From the NCBI RefSeq assembly GCF_024623785.1, contig NZ_JANKBZ010000006.1, positions 62,001 to 126,000 on the forward strand: DNA of 64,000 nt, in the 5' to 3' direction. This DNA is from Archangium lipolyticum. GTDB taxonomy: Bacteria > Myxococcota > Myxococcia > Myxococcales > Myxococcaceae. The position numbers and the translations under genes are program-made. The notes under the pieces are model-generated. The model worked only from the letters and a program-made list of their open reading frames with translations. It was not told where the DNA came from and ran no database searches. Below, in pieces: positions 23,243 through 32,108 of the stretch (the stretch's first letter is position 1; each line of letters starts with the position of its first letter).

Positions 23243-24811
23243 CTACAGCCCGCTCATGTCGTAGCTGGTGGGCACGTCCACGTGGAAGGAGAGCACCACC
23301 GAGCGCTGCTCGGCGGGGGCGAGCGGCACCTTCCACGAGACGATGCCGTCCATCGAATCGAGCGCATGGCCGCCGGTGCTCTTCTCCCTGTCCAGCTCCA
23401 CCTTCACGTCGTCGAGCTCGGAGACGGGAATGTGCTCGGCCAGCTCCACCACCTCGGGGCGCTCGCGGTAGTTGGCGAGGTTGAAGCGGTAGGCGTAGCG
23501 GAAGCGGCGCCGGCCGCCGAAGAGGCCCTCGTCGCGGGCGATCTCCTCCACCACCACGCGCTCCACGCGCAGCGACTCCTCGACGCCGAAGGTGAGCTGG
23601 AAGGCGCCGCCCTGGGGCACCTGCTCCAGCACCTGCCGGCCGATGAAGCCTGAGGCGCGGAACATGTCCACGGGACCCGGCAGCAGCGGAAAGGGAGCGC
23701 CGTTGACGAGGCTGGCCACGCGGAACACCACCGGGTGCAGCTTGGGCACGGTGCTCCAGGAGAAGGAGGACTTCATCCTCGTGCGAGCCACGCGGAGCCG
23801 CACGGCCGTGCCATCGCCGGACACCTGCGCCAGCTCCGGCGCCAGGAGCTGCACGGAGACCCCCTGTGAGGCCGCGCGCAGCGCACCCTCCGTCTCCGCC
23901 AGGACCTGGCCGCCGGCGCGTGCGTGCTCCTGACGCTCGTCGCGACGGACCAGCACCTTGCGCTCATCGGGCCGCTTCCAGGCGCTCAGCGTCAGGGGCT
24001 CGAGCTCCGGCGGCTCCGCGTTGTCGCGCGACCGGGCGGTGGAGAGCACCAGCCGCACCCCGCTCCAGTCCTCGCCGGTCGCCTGGCGCACGGTGGCGAA
24101 GGTGGACAGCTCCACCTGCCCCCCGGCCTCGTCGGCACGAGCCTCATACACGGGAGTCCAGCCCGCGCCACCCACCACGTACTGCAACTCCACCCGGGCA
24201 TGGCCCTCGCTGGGGCAGGCCAGCCGCACCTCCACCCGGCGCTCCATGCGCGCGGCCGAGGACTCCAGGTACGTCGCCCGCTCGCGCAGCGAATCCAGCT
24301 CGCGCTGCACCTCGCGCATGCGGGCGGCCCGGGCCGCCACGTCGGAGGCGGCGCGCAGCCGGGTGTCCAGCGCGGCATCGAAGGCCGAGGCCCACGCACG
24401 GGTGTCCGGCTTCGGCTCGGAGAGCTCGAGCGTCACCCGCTGCACGGCCACGTCGGTGAGGCCCGCGCCCAGCTTGCGCAGCGCCTCCGCGCGCGCCCGG
24501 GCGTCCACCAGCTCCGCCATCTCGCGCTCCAGGGCCTCGCGCTTCTGGCGCAGCGCCTCGCGCTCGGGGCCGAAGTCCCTCGTCAGGGGGCGCTCCTCGG
24601 CCACGAGGCTCTCCACGGTGGCCTCGTCGGAGCGGGCGCGGAAGCTGGCCGGGTCCGCCGCGGGCGGCACCGATTCGAAGACGGCGAGCGCGTGGCCGGA
24701 GCACGGCACGGACTCCACCCGCGTCACCTGGGCACGGTCCAGGTAGACGACGACGGAGGACACCTTCGCGGGGGCGGCGAGCGCCAGCATCATCAGGGGC
24801 AGGGTGTGCAT
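23243..24811 (-). CDS. DUF4139/DUF4140 secreted protein (MuiA-like)
   Basis: A 522-residue protein with a short signal-like N-terminus (HTLPLMMLALAAPA). An N-terminal DUF4140-type domain starts VSSVVVYLDRAQVTRVESV, a coiled-coil region covers about 95-190, and the DUF4139 core includes VVGGAGWTPVYEARAD, TGEDWSGVRLVLSTA and a C-terminal beta domain ending HVDVPTSYDM. GGAGG precedes the ATG, 11 bases after the stop of the longer paralogue, so both are in one operon. The family includes the Azotobacter mucoidy inhibitor A; its biochemical role is unknown. Confidence 0.85.
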   Translation of the reverse strand: MHTLPLMMLALAAPAKVSSVVVYLDRAQVTRVESVPCSGHALAVFESVPPAADPASFRARSDEATVESLVAEERPLTRDFGPEREALRQKREALEREMAELVDARARAEALRKLGAGLTDVAVQRVTLELSEPKPDTRAWASAFDAALDTRLRAASDVAARAARMREVQRELDSLRERATYLESSAARMERRVEVRLACPSEGHARVELQYVVGGAGWTPVYEARADEAGGQVELSTFATVRQATGEDWSGVRLVLSTARSRDNAEPPELEPLTLSAWKRPDERKVLVRRDERQEHARAGGQVLAETEGALRAASQGVSVQLLAPELAQVSGDGTAVRLRVARTRMKSSFSWSTVPKLHPVVFRVASLVNGAPFPLLPGPVDMFRASGFIGRQVLEQVPQGGAFQLTFGVEESLRVERVVVEEIARDEGLFGGRRRFRYAYRFNLANYRERPEVVELAEHIPVSELDDVKVELDREKSTGGHALDSMDGIVSWKVPLAPAEQRSVVLSFHVDVPTSYDMSGL

Positions 24812-24822
24812 GGCGGCTCCTC

Positions 24823-27087
24823 CTACTGGTACTGCTCCAGGCGCCAGCCCTTGGGGTGGCGGACGGTGTACAGGAAGGACACCACCGTCTTCTCCGAGGG
24901 CGGCACCATCAGGCGCCACATCAACGTGCCCTTGTCCTTGTCCTGCTCGGCATAGGGCTCGGTGCGTACGAGCTTCACCTCCACGTCACCGCTGCGCGAC
25001 AGCGGCCACTGGTCGAGGATGCGCACCGGGAGGGCGAAGGGGTACGGGTTGGCCACCTCGATGGTGACGAGGTACTCGGTGATTTCGTCCTTGCCGATGA
25101 AGCCCTTCTCGGAGGTCATGAGCTTCACGTTGCGCACGGGGCGCACCGCGGAGTCGACGCCGAGCGGCAGGGTGAAGGGCTCGCCCGGCGACACCAGGGT
25201 GAGCCGGGCCTGTCCCGCGGGGTCCGCACCGACGAAGAGCTGCGCCTCGCCGCCGGGCATCACCTGCCGGGATGGGCTGCGCAGCTCCGCCACGAGGAAG
25301 GCATTCGGGGTGAGGGCGGGGTACAGCTTGCGCTCCACCTGCACGGGCCAGGTCTCGGTGAAGAGGGGGACGCGCCGCTCGCCCCCGCCGCTGCGCACCG
25401 TCTCGCGGCGCTGCGCGGGGAAGGACAGGGCATGGCCCCCGGCGAGCGAGGCGGGCAGGTTCGGCTCCAGCACGGGCCGCCGCCAGCCCTCCGGCGGCGC
25501 GAGGCCCACGGGCACGTCCACCGGAGGCGGAGACCAGGAGCCGCCCCCACTGACGGAGTACGCACTGGCCCCGGGGGCGAGCTCGGCGAGGCTCTCGAAG
25601 GAGCGCGTTGCGCCCCCCTTGCCGCCGGGACGGTTCACCGCGATGCGCTTGATGAACTCCTCGTCGACGTTGACCCCCGTCGCAGTGGAGCCCTCGTCGA
25701 GGGTGTGCGGCGCGGCCACCACGGCGATCTGCTCGGAGAACATCTCCGACAGCAACTCCGCGTTCACGCGGACGGTGCGGGACGCCCGCAGCTGGACCTC
25801 GGAGCGCACGAAGGGTTTGAACGCTTCCTTCTCGAATCGCAGGGAATAGACGCCGGCCGGCAACAGGGGAAAGCGGTAGTTGCCCTGCGCGTCCGTCACC
25901 ACCACCTGCTCGCCGGCCAGAACAGGCGAGGTCGCGGTGACGACCGCGTCCGCGAGGGGCTTCTTGTCGTCCGCGTTCACGAGGGTGCCGACGAGGGTGC
26001 TGTCACCCACCGGGGCTTGTGACGGAGTGGGCGGAGTGCGCGTCCGCTCGGCCTCTGCTGGGGGCTGCGGCGCCGGGGTGGTAGCCGGATTGGCCTGGAC
26101 GGTGAGAGCGAGGAGGCGGGAGCGGATGCGCTCGTCCTCGTTGGGCTCCTGGGGAGGAGAACGAGGCGTGGGCGGCGGGCCGCGCCAGGAGTCGGCGACG
26201 GGGGCGGGAGTGGGGATGAAGCGCTCGCGCTGGCCGATCTTCCAGGTGGTGGGCCTCGGCGCGGTGGTGGCGGTGGCGGGGAGGGCGGTGCTGAGCGTGA
26301 GCGCGGCGTCCTCCCAGTCCTCGCCGGTCTGCTGGCTGACGCGCCCGGAGAAGGCCACCTCCACGCGGTTGGACGCGGGATCGAGCCGCAGCTCATAGGA
26401 GGGGTACCAGCGAGCCCCCGAGGTGACGTAGGTGAGCGTGAGCGTCGCGGGGCCCTGGCCCAAGAGGGTGGGGATGACCTCCACTCCCGGGCGCGGAGGC
26501 GTGGCACCAAGCTGCCGCGCCTCCCGGACGCGCTGGGAGAGCTCGCGATCGAGCGACTCCTCGCGCTGGGACACCTCGCGCAGCTTCGCCTGGAGACGGG
26601 CAGTGGTCTCCACCACGAAGCCGGTGGCGGCGCGCCAGCCGGAGGCATCGAGCCGGGAGGGGCTCTGGGCGGCGGCCTTCCTCTGGGGGTTGGGGGCGGC
26701 GTCCTGGGTGACGACGGGCCGCACCTGGCCGAGCGCGGTGAGCTGGGCGGCGTAGGCCTCGTGCTCGGCGCGGGCCTGGGCGATCTGATCATCGAGCCGC
26801 TCCAGCTCGGTGACGAGCCGGCGGGCCTCGGTGGCGGGAAGGGCCTGGGAGTCCACGGAGCGGATGTCCACGCGGGCCACCTCGGCGCCCTGGGCCTCCA
26901 CGCGGATGCTGGAGGGGTCCACCGAGCCATACAGCGGGGGCAGCTCCACGCGCTGGGTACCGGAGAGCGTCACCTTCGCGGTGCGCACCACGCGGGCCCG
27001 GTCACTGTAGACGGTGACCGAGGTGACGGGCGCATCCACCGCGGCGAGCCACAACGCGCTCAGGGCCGACAGTCCGAGGACAGGCAT
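24823..27087 (-). CDS. DUF4139 protein with inserted TonB-receptor-like N-terminal module
   Basis: A 754-residue paralogue of the downstream gene. Residues 1-17 are a signal-like segment, DUF4140 lies at about 20-115 (VTSVTVYSDRARVVRTAKV), a coiled coil to 200, and the first part of DUF4139 to about 310 (GARWYPSYELRLD, TGEDWEDAALTLSTALP). An extra block of about 160 residues then interrupts it. The block has a carboxypeptidase-regulatory-like beta domain (STLVGTLVNADDKKPLADAV...GNYRFPLLPAGVYSLRF, about 360-430) and a stretch resembling the start of a TonB plug (ATGVNVDEEFIKRI...SFESLAELAPGA, about 465-505). DUF4139 resumes from about 550 to the end. No barrel follows the plug-like part. The start ATG at 27087 has a weak ribosome site. 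Confidence 0.8.
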   Translation of the reverse strand: MPVLGLSALSALWLAAVDAPVTSVTVYSDRARVVRTAKVTLSGTQRVELPPLYGSVDPSSIRVEAQGAEVARVDIRSVDSQALPATEARRLVTELERLDDQIAQARAEHEAYAAQLTALGQVRPVVTQDAAPNPQRKAAAQSPSRLDASGWRAATGFVVETTARLQAKLREVSQREESLDRELSQRVREARQLGATPPRPGVEVIPTLLGQGPATLTLTYVTSGARWYPSYELRLDPASNRVEVAFSGRVSQQTGEDWEDAALTLSTALPATATTAPRPTTWKIGQRERFIPTPAPVADSWRGPPPTPRSPPQEPNEDERIRSRLLALTVQANPATTPAPQPPAEAERTRTPPTPSQAPVGDSTLVGTLVNADDKKPLADAVVTATSPVLAGEQVVVTDAQGNYRFPLLPAGVYSLRFEKEAFKPFVRSEVQLRASRTVRVNAELLSEMFSEQIAVVAAPHTLDEGSTATGVNVDEEFIKRIAVNRPGGKGGATRSFESLAELAPGASAYSVSGGGSWSPPPVDVPVGLAPPEGWRRPVLEPNLPASLAGGHALSFPAQRRETVRSGGGERRVPLFTETWPVQVERKLYPALTPNAFLVAELRSPSRQVMPGGEAQLFVGADPAGQARLTLVSPGEPFTLPLGVDSAVRPVRNVKLMTSEKGFIGKDEITEYLVTIEVANPYPFALPVRILDQWPLSRSGDVEVKLVRTEPYAEQDKDKGTLMWRLMVPPSEKTVVSFLYTVRHPKGWRLEQYQ

Positions 27088-27158
27088 CGTCCATTTGTAC
27101 CGTTCCGGAGGAGGTGCCGTCACCTGCCGCCCCGGGGCATCGGGTATCCTCTCCAGCC

Positions 27159-27746
27159 ATGTCTTCCGCACGCCCCCCCGCAGCTTCCTATGTGCTCATC
27201 GACGCGGAGAACGTCGACTGGGCGGTGTCCAATGTCGTGGGACGCAAGCCCGAACCCCAGGACCGTGTGCAATTCGATCGGCTGGTGGCCTTCTGTGAGA
27301 GCCACTTTCCGACCCCCGTGCGCTGCGTGGTGGTGCTCAACGCCAGGAGCGAGCAGCTGCCGGATGTGATGATCGGCTTCGTGCGCGCCCTGAAGACCGC
27401 CGGCTGCGAGGTGGCGCTCCTCTATGGCCGGCCCGACCAGAAGGTGGTGGACCTGGGCATCCTCAAGCTCATGGAGGCCATCCGCACCCAGCGCCCCAAG
27501 GCCGCGGTCGCGCTCGCCAGCCACGATGGAACCGACTTCGCGGACGCCCTGCGCGCGATGCTCGAGGAGAAGCGGCGGGTGGCGATCCTCGGACTGCGCG
27601 AGTACATGAGCCAGCGGTTCCGCGAGCTCGTCCCGGCCGGGCTGGAGATCCTGGATCTCGAGATGAACGCCAAGGTGTTCCAGCGGCCACTGCCGCGCAT
27701 GTTGCCGGTTCGCGTGGACGAGTTCGACCCCACGCTCTTCCTGTAG
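27159..27746 (+). CDS. NYN-domain (LabA/PIN-like) protein
   Basis: A 195-residue single-domain protein. The acidic residues of the NYN/PIN-like nuclease fold are present: Asp15-Glu17-Asn18 in YVLIDAENVDW, a central KVVDLGILKLMEAI, and VALASHDGTDFADALRAML. Proteins of this fold are metal-dependent ribonucleases or RNA-binding regulators. The target is unknown. The ATG at 27159 directly precedes the first beta strand. It is divergent from the DUF4139 pair, with a 71-base gap, and convergent with metK. Confidence 0.82.
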   Translation: MSSARPPAASYVLIDAENVDWAVSNVVGRKPEPQDRVQFDRLVAFCESHFPTPVRCVVVLNARSEQLPDVMIGFVRALKTAGCEVALLYGRPDQKVVDLGILKLMEAIRTQRPKAAVALASHDGTDFADALRAMLEEKRRVAILGLREYMSQRFRELVPAGLEILDLEMNAKVFQRPLPRMLPVRVDEFDPTLFL

Positions 27747-27750
27747 GGGG

Positions 27751-27790
27751 AAAAACAAAACGCGCGTGAGCCACCGGGGCTCACGCGCGT
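27751..27790 (-). terminator. Intrinsic terminator of metK
   Basis: A 12-base perfect stem (ACGCGCGTGAGC / GCTCACGCGCGT, 27760-27771 with 27779-27790) with a seven-base loop. Read on the - strand it is followed by TTTTGTTTTT. This is the only textbook rho-independent terminator in the window. The stem can also stop the convergent NYN gene, although there is no T-run on the + strand. Confidence 0.93.
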
Positions 27791-27813
27791 CTGGACAGCG
27801 GATCCGCTTTCTT

Positions 27814-28983
27814 TCAGACAGCCTTCAGGCGGGGGCTCGCCACCGCCTCACGCAGGGCGTCCTTCTTGTCGGTGCGCTCCCAGGTGAACTCCTTCTCGGA
27901 GCGGCCGAAGTGACCGTACGCGGCGGTCTTCTGGTAGATGGGCCGCAGCAGGTCCAGGTACTCGGTGATCTCGCGCGGCTTGAGGCCGAACGTCTGCCGG
28001 ATGGCCGCCTGGATCTTCTCCTCGGGCACGGTGGCCGTGCCGAAGGTCTCCACCAGGACGCTCACGGGCTCGGCCACGCCGATGGCGTAGGACACCTGCA
28101 CCTCGCAGCGGCGCGCGAGACCCGCGGCCACCACGTTCTTGGCGATGTGGCGGCCCATGTACGCGGCCGAGCGGTCCACCTTCGACGGATCCTTACCGGA
28201 GAAGGCGCCGCCACCGTGACGGCCCATGCCGCCGTAGGTGTCGACGATGATCTTCCGGCCCGTCACGCCCGAGTCACCCATGGGGCCGCCGATGACGAAG
28301 CGCCCGGTGGGGTTGATGAAGATCTTCGTCTTGGCGTCGATGAGCTTCTTGGGCAGCGCCTTGGCGATGACGTCCTCGCGGATCGCCTCGTGGATCTTCT
28401 TGTTGGACACGTCGTCGGAGTGCTGCGTGGACACCACGACCGCGTCGATGCGGGCCGGGCGGCCGTTGCGGTACTCGACGGTGACCTGGCTCTTGCCGTC
28501 CGGGCGCAGCCAGTCGTGCGTCTTGCGGCGCACGTCGGCCAGGCGCCGGGTGAGCGCGTGGGCGTAGTGGATGGGGGCCGGCATGAGATCCGGCGTCTCG
28601 TCGCAGGCGTAGCCGAACATCATGCCCTGGTCGCCAGCGCCCTGCTCCTTCTTGTTGTCCACGCCCCGGGCGATGTCCTGGCTCTGGCCCTCGATGGCCA
28701 CCATGACGCCGCAGGTGTGGCCGTCGTAGCCCATGGAGCTATCGGTGTAGCCGATGCGGCAGATGGTGCTGCGGACGATCTTCGGGATGTCGACGTAACA
28801 GTTGGTGGTCACCTCGCCAGCGACGATGGCCAGGCCCGTCTTCACCAGGGTCTCCACGGCCACGCGGCCCTGGGGATCCTTGGAGAGGATGGCGTCCAGC
28901 ACGCCGTCGGAGATCTGGTCAGCGATCTTGTCCGGGTGCCCTTCAGTGACGGATTCGGAGGTGAACAGGTAGTCGGTCGGCAT
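27814..28983 (-). CDS. metK: S-adenosylmethionine synthetase
   Basis: A 389-residue enzyme of the usual length that makes S-adenosylmethionine from methionine and ATP. Signature motifs are present: [17 protein letters not shown] near the N-terminus, [15 protein letters not shown] (the ATP-binding hexapeptide region) and [18 protein letters not shown] (P-loop-like). It is monocistronic, with a sigma-70-like promoter upstream and a strong terminator downstream. No SAM or SAH riboswitch structure could be recognised in the short leader. Confidence 0.97.
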   Translation of the reverse strand: MPTDYLFTSESVTEGHPDKIADQISDGVLDAILSKDPQGRVAVETLVKTGLAIVAGEVTTNCYVDIPKIVRSTICRIGYTDSSMGYDGHTCGVMVAIEGQSQDIARGVDNKKEQGAGDQGMMFGYACDETPDLMPAPIHYAHALTRRLADVRRKTHDWLRPDGKSQVTVEYRNGRPARIDAVVVSTQHSDDVSNKKIHEAIREDVIAKALPKKLIDAKTKIFINPTGRFVIGGPMGDSGVTGRKIIVDTYGGMGRHGGGAFSGKDPSKVDRSAAYMGRHIAKNVVAAGLARRCEVQVSYAIGVAEPVSVLVETFGTATVPEEKIQAAIRQTFGLKPREITEYLDLLRPIYQKTAAYGHFGRSEKEFTWERTDKKDALREAVASPRLKAV

Positions 28984-29037
28984 GTCTTCTTCAGAGGAGG
29001 GAAGTCGCTCGCCGCTGCTGCGGCGTCAAACGCGGGC

Positions 29038-29067
29038 ACACTAGACGTTGGGCTCTAAAGGAGTCAA
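29038..29067 (-). promoter_or_regulatory. Sigma-70-type promoter for metK
   Basis: On the - strand, TTGACT (29067-29062) and TAGTGT (29043-29038) are separated by 18 bases and lie 55 bases before the metK start. The -35 is close to consensus and the -10 is weaker. The match was made by eye and transcription was not tested. Confidence 0.45.
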
Positions 29068-29215
29068 ACCCGGAAGAGGCCCGAAAAATTCACGCCGCCC
29101 CCTCCTGGCAGGCAGCCCGCCCCCCGGGCCCTCCACAGGATGGCGCGTGAATTTCACGCGTCCCGGGCCGTTCCATTGGGCTACAGAGATTGCCCTCTCC
29201 TCAGGAAGGATCCGA

Positions 29216-29791
29216 ATGAACGCTCGTCTCCGCTCCCTCGCCGTGCTGGCCACCCTCACTCTCGCCCTGCCCGTCCTGGCCGCGCCCAACGAGACCGTGG
29301 CCAAGCCGGTGAAGACGGTCGTGCAGTCCGTGCGCTACAGCAAGGATGACCTGGCCATCAAGCAGCTCGCCAACGAGGAGCAGGGCCGCTTCCTGCTCGG
29401 CGAGGACTGGGAGAAGGGCACGGATGCCCAGCGCAAGGAGTTCATCCAGCTCTTCAACAAGCTCTTCTCCAAGATCGCCTTCCCCAAGGTGCGCGAGAAC
29501 TTCAAGAACCTGGCCTCCATCACCTACGAGGATCCCGTGCTCGAGGGGGACAAGGCGAAGGTGAAATCCACCGTCATCATCGAGCACCCGATGAAGAAGC
29601 AGGAGATGAAGCTCCAGTACTCGCTGGTGAAGACCCAGGGCGCCTGGAAGGTGCTGGACGTGGCGGTGCTCGGCGACTCGATGCTCACCGGCATCCGCGA
29701 TGACCAGGTGCGGCCCATCATGCAGCAGGGCGGCTGGGACCACCTGCTGGACCTGATGCGCAAGAAGGACGCCGAGCTGTCCAAGAAGTAA
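29216..29791 (+). CDS. MlaC/Ttg2D-like periplasmic lipid carrier
   Basis: A 191-residue protein with a Sec signal (LAVLATLTLALPVLA), GGAAGGA ahead of the ATG at 29216, and the MlaC-type fold pattern: KEFIQLFNKLFSKIAF, then KAKVKSTVIIEHPMKKQEMKLQYSLVK and GAWKVLDVAVLGDSM. MlaC-family proteins shuttle phospholipid, or in hopanoid producers related cargo (HpnM), between membranes. The other Mla genes are not nearby. It is followed by a Gcr-like membrane protein and an RND exporter on the same strand. Confidence 0.88.
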   Translation: MNARLRSLAVLATLTLALPVLAAPNETVAKPVKTVVQSVRYSKDDLAIKQLANEEQGRFLLGEDWEKGTDAQRKEFIQLFNKLFSKIAFPKVRENFKNLASITYEDPVLEGDKAKVKSTVIIEHPMKKQEMKLQYSLVKTQGAWKVLDVAVLGDSMLTGIRDDQVRPIMQQGGWDHLLDLMRKKDAELSKK

Positions 29792-29873
29792 CTCCCCCTC
29801 GCGCTCGGGGGCCGGGCGGACAGGCCCTCGTGGCGCCCCGGGAATGACGCGCATGAGGTAGAAAGACGGGCCG

Positions 29874-31970
29874 ATGTCCCGTCCCCTCCCCCAGCCCGCC
29901 CCCGTGCGCGAAGGGCGTTCCTCCCGCGAGGTGGACGCCTTCTGCGTCCAGTTCGCCCCACGCGCCCCGGGACACCCCGCCGTCAGGGACCTGCAGAAGC
30001 TCCTGGCCGACATACCCGAGGAGGGCCTGGAGGCCCGCCTGGAGTGGGTGGAGCGGTGCGTCGACTGGTTGAGAGATCCCAAGCCCGCCCTGGGGCTGAT
30101 GGAGCCCGCCGAGCCCGAGGCTCCCGCCGGGGTGACGCGCCTGGCCCTGCTGGTGCGCGTGCTGGAGACCCGGGCCTCGGCCCGCGAGCCCGTGGCCGCC
30201 CTGGTACGCGAGGTGATGGGCGCCACGAGCGGGTTGAAGCTCTTCTCCCAGGTGGGCCTGCCCGCCGGGTTGGGCTTCTTCGGAGAGGTGTTCGACCGGC
30301 TCGCGCACCGCCTGCTGCCCTCGCCCCCCGAGAACCACCAGCTCTCCGAGCTGCTGCCACGCCTCTTTCCCCAACCCGCGGACGCCGCCTGGGTGGAGGC
30401 CCTGCCTCCGGCACTGCTGGCACGGCTGTCCACGCTGTTGGGAGGCGGTGCCCGGCCTCCCGCGCGGGAGCCGGAGGCGGTGGTGCGCGCCGACCTGGTG
30501 GATGCCCTGGGCCTGCTGGCGGTGCAGACGGCGGCCCTGGGACTGACCGAGGACGTACGGGACCGCTGCCCGGAGGTGTCCTTCCGCGCCTCGCCCTTCC
30601 TCAAGCTGCGCCGGGTGTGCGAGGGCGTCCAGGCCCGCGACGCCGAGCCGGACTCCCTGCGCGAGCTGCGCGACGTGATGGAGGAGTGCCGGCAGGTGGT
30701 GGCCATCGTCTCCAGCCACCTCGAGCAGTACGGGGTGAGCGTGGACCTGGTGTACCGGCTGGAGCGCATCCGCCGGAGCCTGGAGCGCATGGAAGCCATC
30801 GCCCGGGTGCTGGGCGCCGATCCGGGCATGCCCCGCTGGCGGGAGGGACTCGCCCTGGTGGCGGACCTGCTGCGCCGGGCGCACGCGGACCACTCCATGC
30901 GCTCGCTGGTGGCGGGCAACGCGCGGCTGCTGGCGCGCAAGGTCATCGAGCGCGCGGGCCACTCGGGCGAGCACTACATCTCCACCACGCGGGCCGAGTA
31001 CCACCGCCTGGTGCACTCGGCGGCGGGCGGAGGGCTCATCACCGCCTTCACCGCCGGCATCAAGCTGTACTCCGCCACGCTCGCGCTGGCGCCCTTCTTC
31101 TACGGGCTGTCCCTGGCGGGCACCTACGTGGCCAGCTTCCTGATGATGCAGGTGACGGGCTCCACGCTGGCCACCAAGCAGCCCTCCATGACGGCGGCCA
31201 CGCTGGGGAGCTCCATCGGCCAGGGCAGCTCCAACGGGCGGCTGTCGCACCTGATGGAGCTGATTCCCCGCATCACCCGCTCGCAGCTCGCCACGGCCGT
31301 GGGGAACATGGGCACCGTGCTGCCGGCGGCGGTGGGACTGTCGATGGCCTTCGCCTGGTGGAAGGGGCACCCGCTGCTCAACCAGGCCCAGGCGCACTAC
31401 GTGGTGGACGCGCTGCACCCCTGGCGCAGCGGCACCATCGTCTACGCGGCGCTGACGGGCGTGCTGCTATGGCTCTCCAGCCTCGTGGCCGGGTGGTTGG
31501 AGAACTGGGCGGTGTATCGCCGCCTCCCCGAAGCGCTCGCGTACCACCGGGGGCTGAGGCGGGTGCTGGGCGACTCCGGGGCGAAGAGGCTGGCGGACGT
31601 CTTCTCGAACAACATCGCCGGACTGGGTGGCAACGTGAGCATCGGCGTCCTGCTGGCGCTGCCGCCGATCGTCGGCGCCTTCTTCGGGCTACCGCTGGAC
31701 GTGCGCCACGTGACGCTGTCCTTCGGGCAGCTGTGTCTGGCGGGTTATGCCCTGGGGCCCGACGCCATCCTGCGGCCGGACTTCCTCGCCGCCCTGGTCG
31801 GCATCGGCATCACCCTGGCCATCAACTTCGGCGTCTCCTTCTCGCTCGCCCTGGGAGTGGCCCTGCGAGCGCGCGACGTCCCCCTGGCCGAGGTGATGCG
31901 GCTGGTGCGGCTCATGTCTGCTCGCTTCCTGAGAGAGCCCCGCCTCTTCCTGCTCCCTCCCAGGACCTGA
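29874..31970 (+). CDS. Gcr-family polytopic membrane protein (annotated as site-specific recombinase)
   Basis: A 698-residue protein. The N-terminal 370 residues are soluble and helical (Leu/Arg/Glu rich). The C-terminal 320 residues contain about six or seven membrane helices, with conserved-looking GGGLITAFTAGIKLYSATL, TGSTLATKQPSMTAATLGSS and FSNNIAGLGGNVSIGVLL. This architecture matches the family named site-specific recombinase Gcr (SpecificRecomb). No catalytic Ser or Tyr recombinase motif is visible, and the many membrane helices make recombination unlikely. It lies 82 bases after the MlaC-like gene. Confidence 0.75.
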   Translation: MSRPLPQPAPVREGRSSREVDAFCVQFAPRAPGHPAVRDLQKLLADIPEEGLEARLEWVERCVDWLRDPKPALGLMEPAEPEAPAGVTRLALLVRVLETRASAREPVAALVREVMGATSGLKLFSQVGLPAGLGFFGEVFDRLAHRLLPSPPENHQLSELLPRLFPQPADAAWVEALPPALLARLSTLLGGGARPPAREPEAVVRADLVDALGLLAVQTAALGLTEDVRDRCPEVSFRASPFLKLRRVCEGVQARDAEPDSLRELRDVMEECRQVVAIVSSHLEQYGVSVDLVYRLERIRRSLERMEAIARVLGADPGMPRWREGLALVADLLRRAHADHSMRSLVAGNARLLARKVIERAGHSGEHYISTTRAEYHRLVHSAAGGGLITAFTAGIKLYSATLALAPFFYGLSLAGTYVASFLMMQVTGSTLATKQPSMTAATLGSSIGQGSSNGRLSHLMELIPRITRSQLATAVGNMGTVLPAAVGLSMAFAWWKGHPLLNQAQAHYVVDALHPWRSGTIVYAALTGVLLWLSSLVAGWLENWAVYRRLPEALAYHRGLRRVLGDSGAKRLADVFSNNIAGLGGNVSIGVLLALPPIVGAFFGLPLDVRHVTLSFGQLCLAGYALGPDAILRPDFLAALVGIGITLAINFGVSFSLALGVALRARDVPLAEVMRLVRLMSARFLREPRLFLLPPRT

Positions 31971-31991
31971 CCGGGGACGTAGGATACGGGA

Positions 31992-32029
31992 ATACCCTCA
32001 CCCTGGCCCTCTCCCAGGGGGAGAGGGGA
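31992..32029 (+). repeat. Dispersed palindromic repeat, copy 3
   Basis: ATACCCTCACCCTGG then CCCTCTCCCAGGGGGAGAGGGG, in the opposite orientation to copies 1 and 2. It lies in the 138-base gap between the Gcr-like gene and the RND gene, both on the + strand. It is the only copy not between convergent genes, so it could separate two transcription units. Confidence 0.8.
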
Positions 32030-32108
32030 TTGACGCGGGGCGGCCGAGCAGCCGAGGGCCTTCACCGTGCTTCTGGTGGGCTCGGTTCTCCTATAGGGTC
32101 CGCGCCGA

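Noticed and set aside
28984-29037. SAM or SAH riboswitch before metK
   Set aside because: The leader is only about 50 bases and no conserved pairing pattern of those riboswitches could be drawn.
29874-31970. Gcr-like protein as a site-specific recombinase marking a mobile element
   Set aside because: No recombinase catalytic motif, many membrane helices, no att sites or cargo; the name comes from an old annotation.
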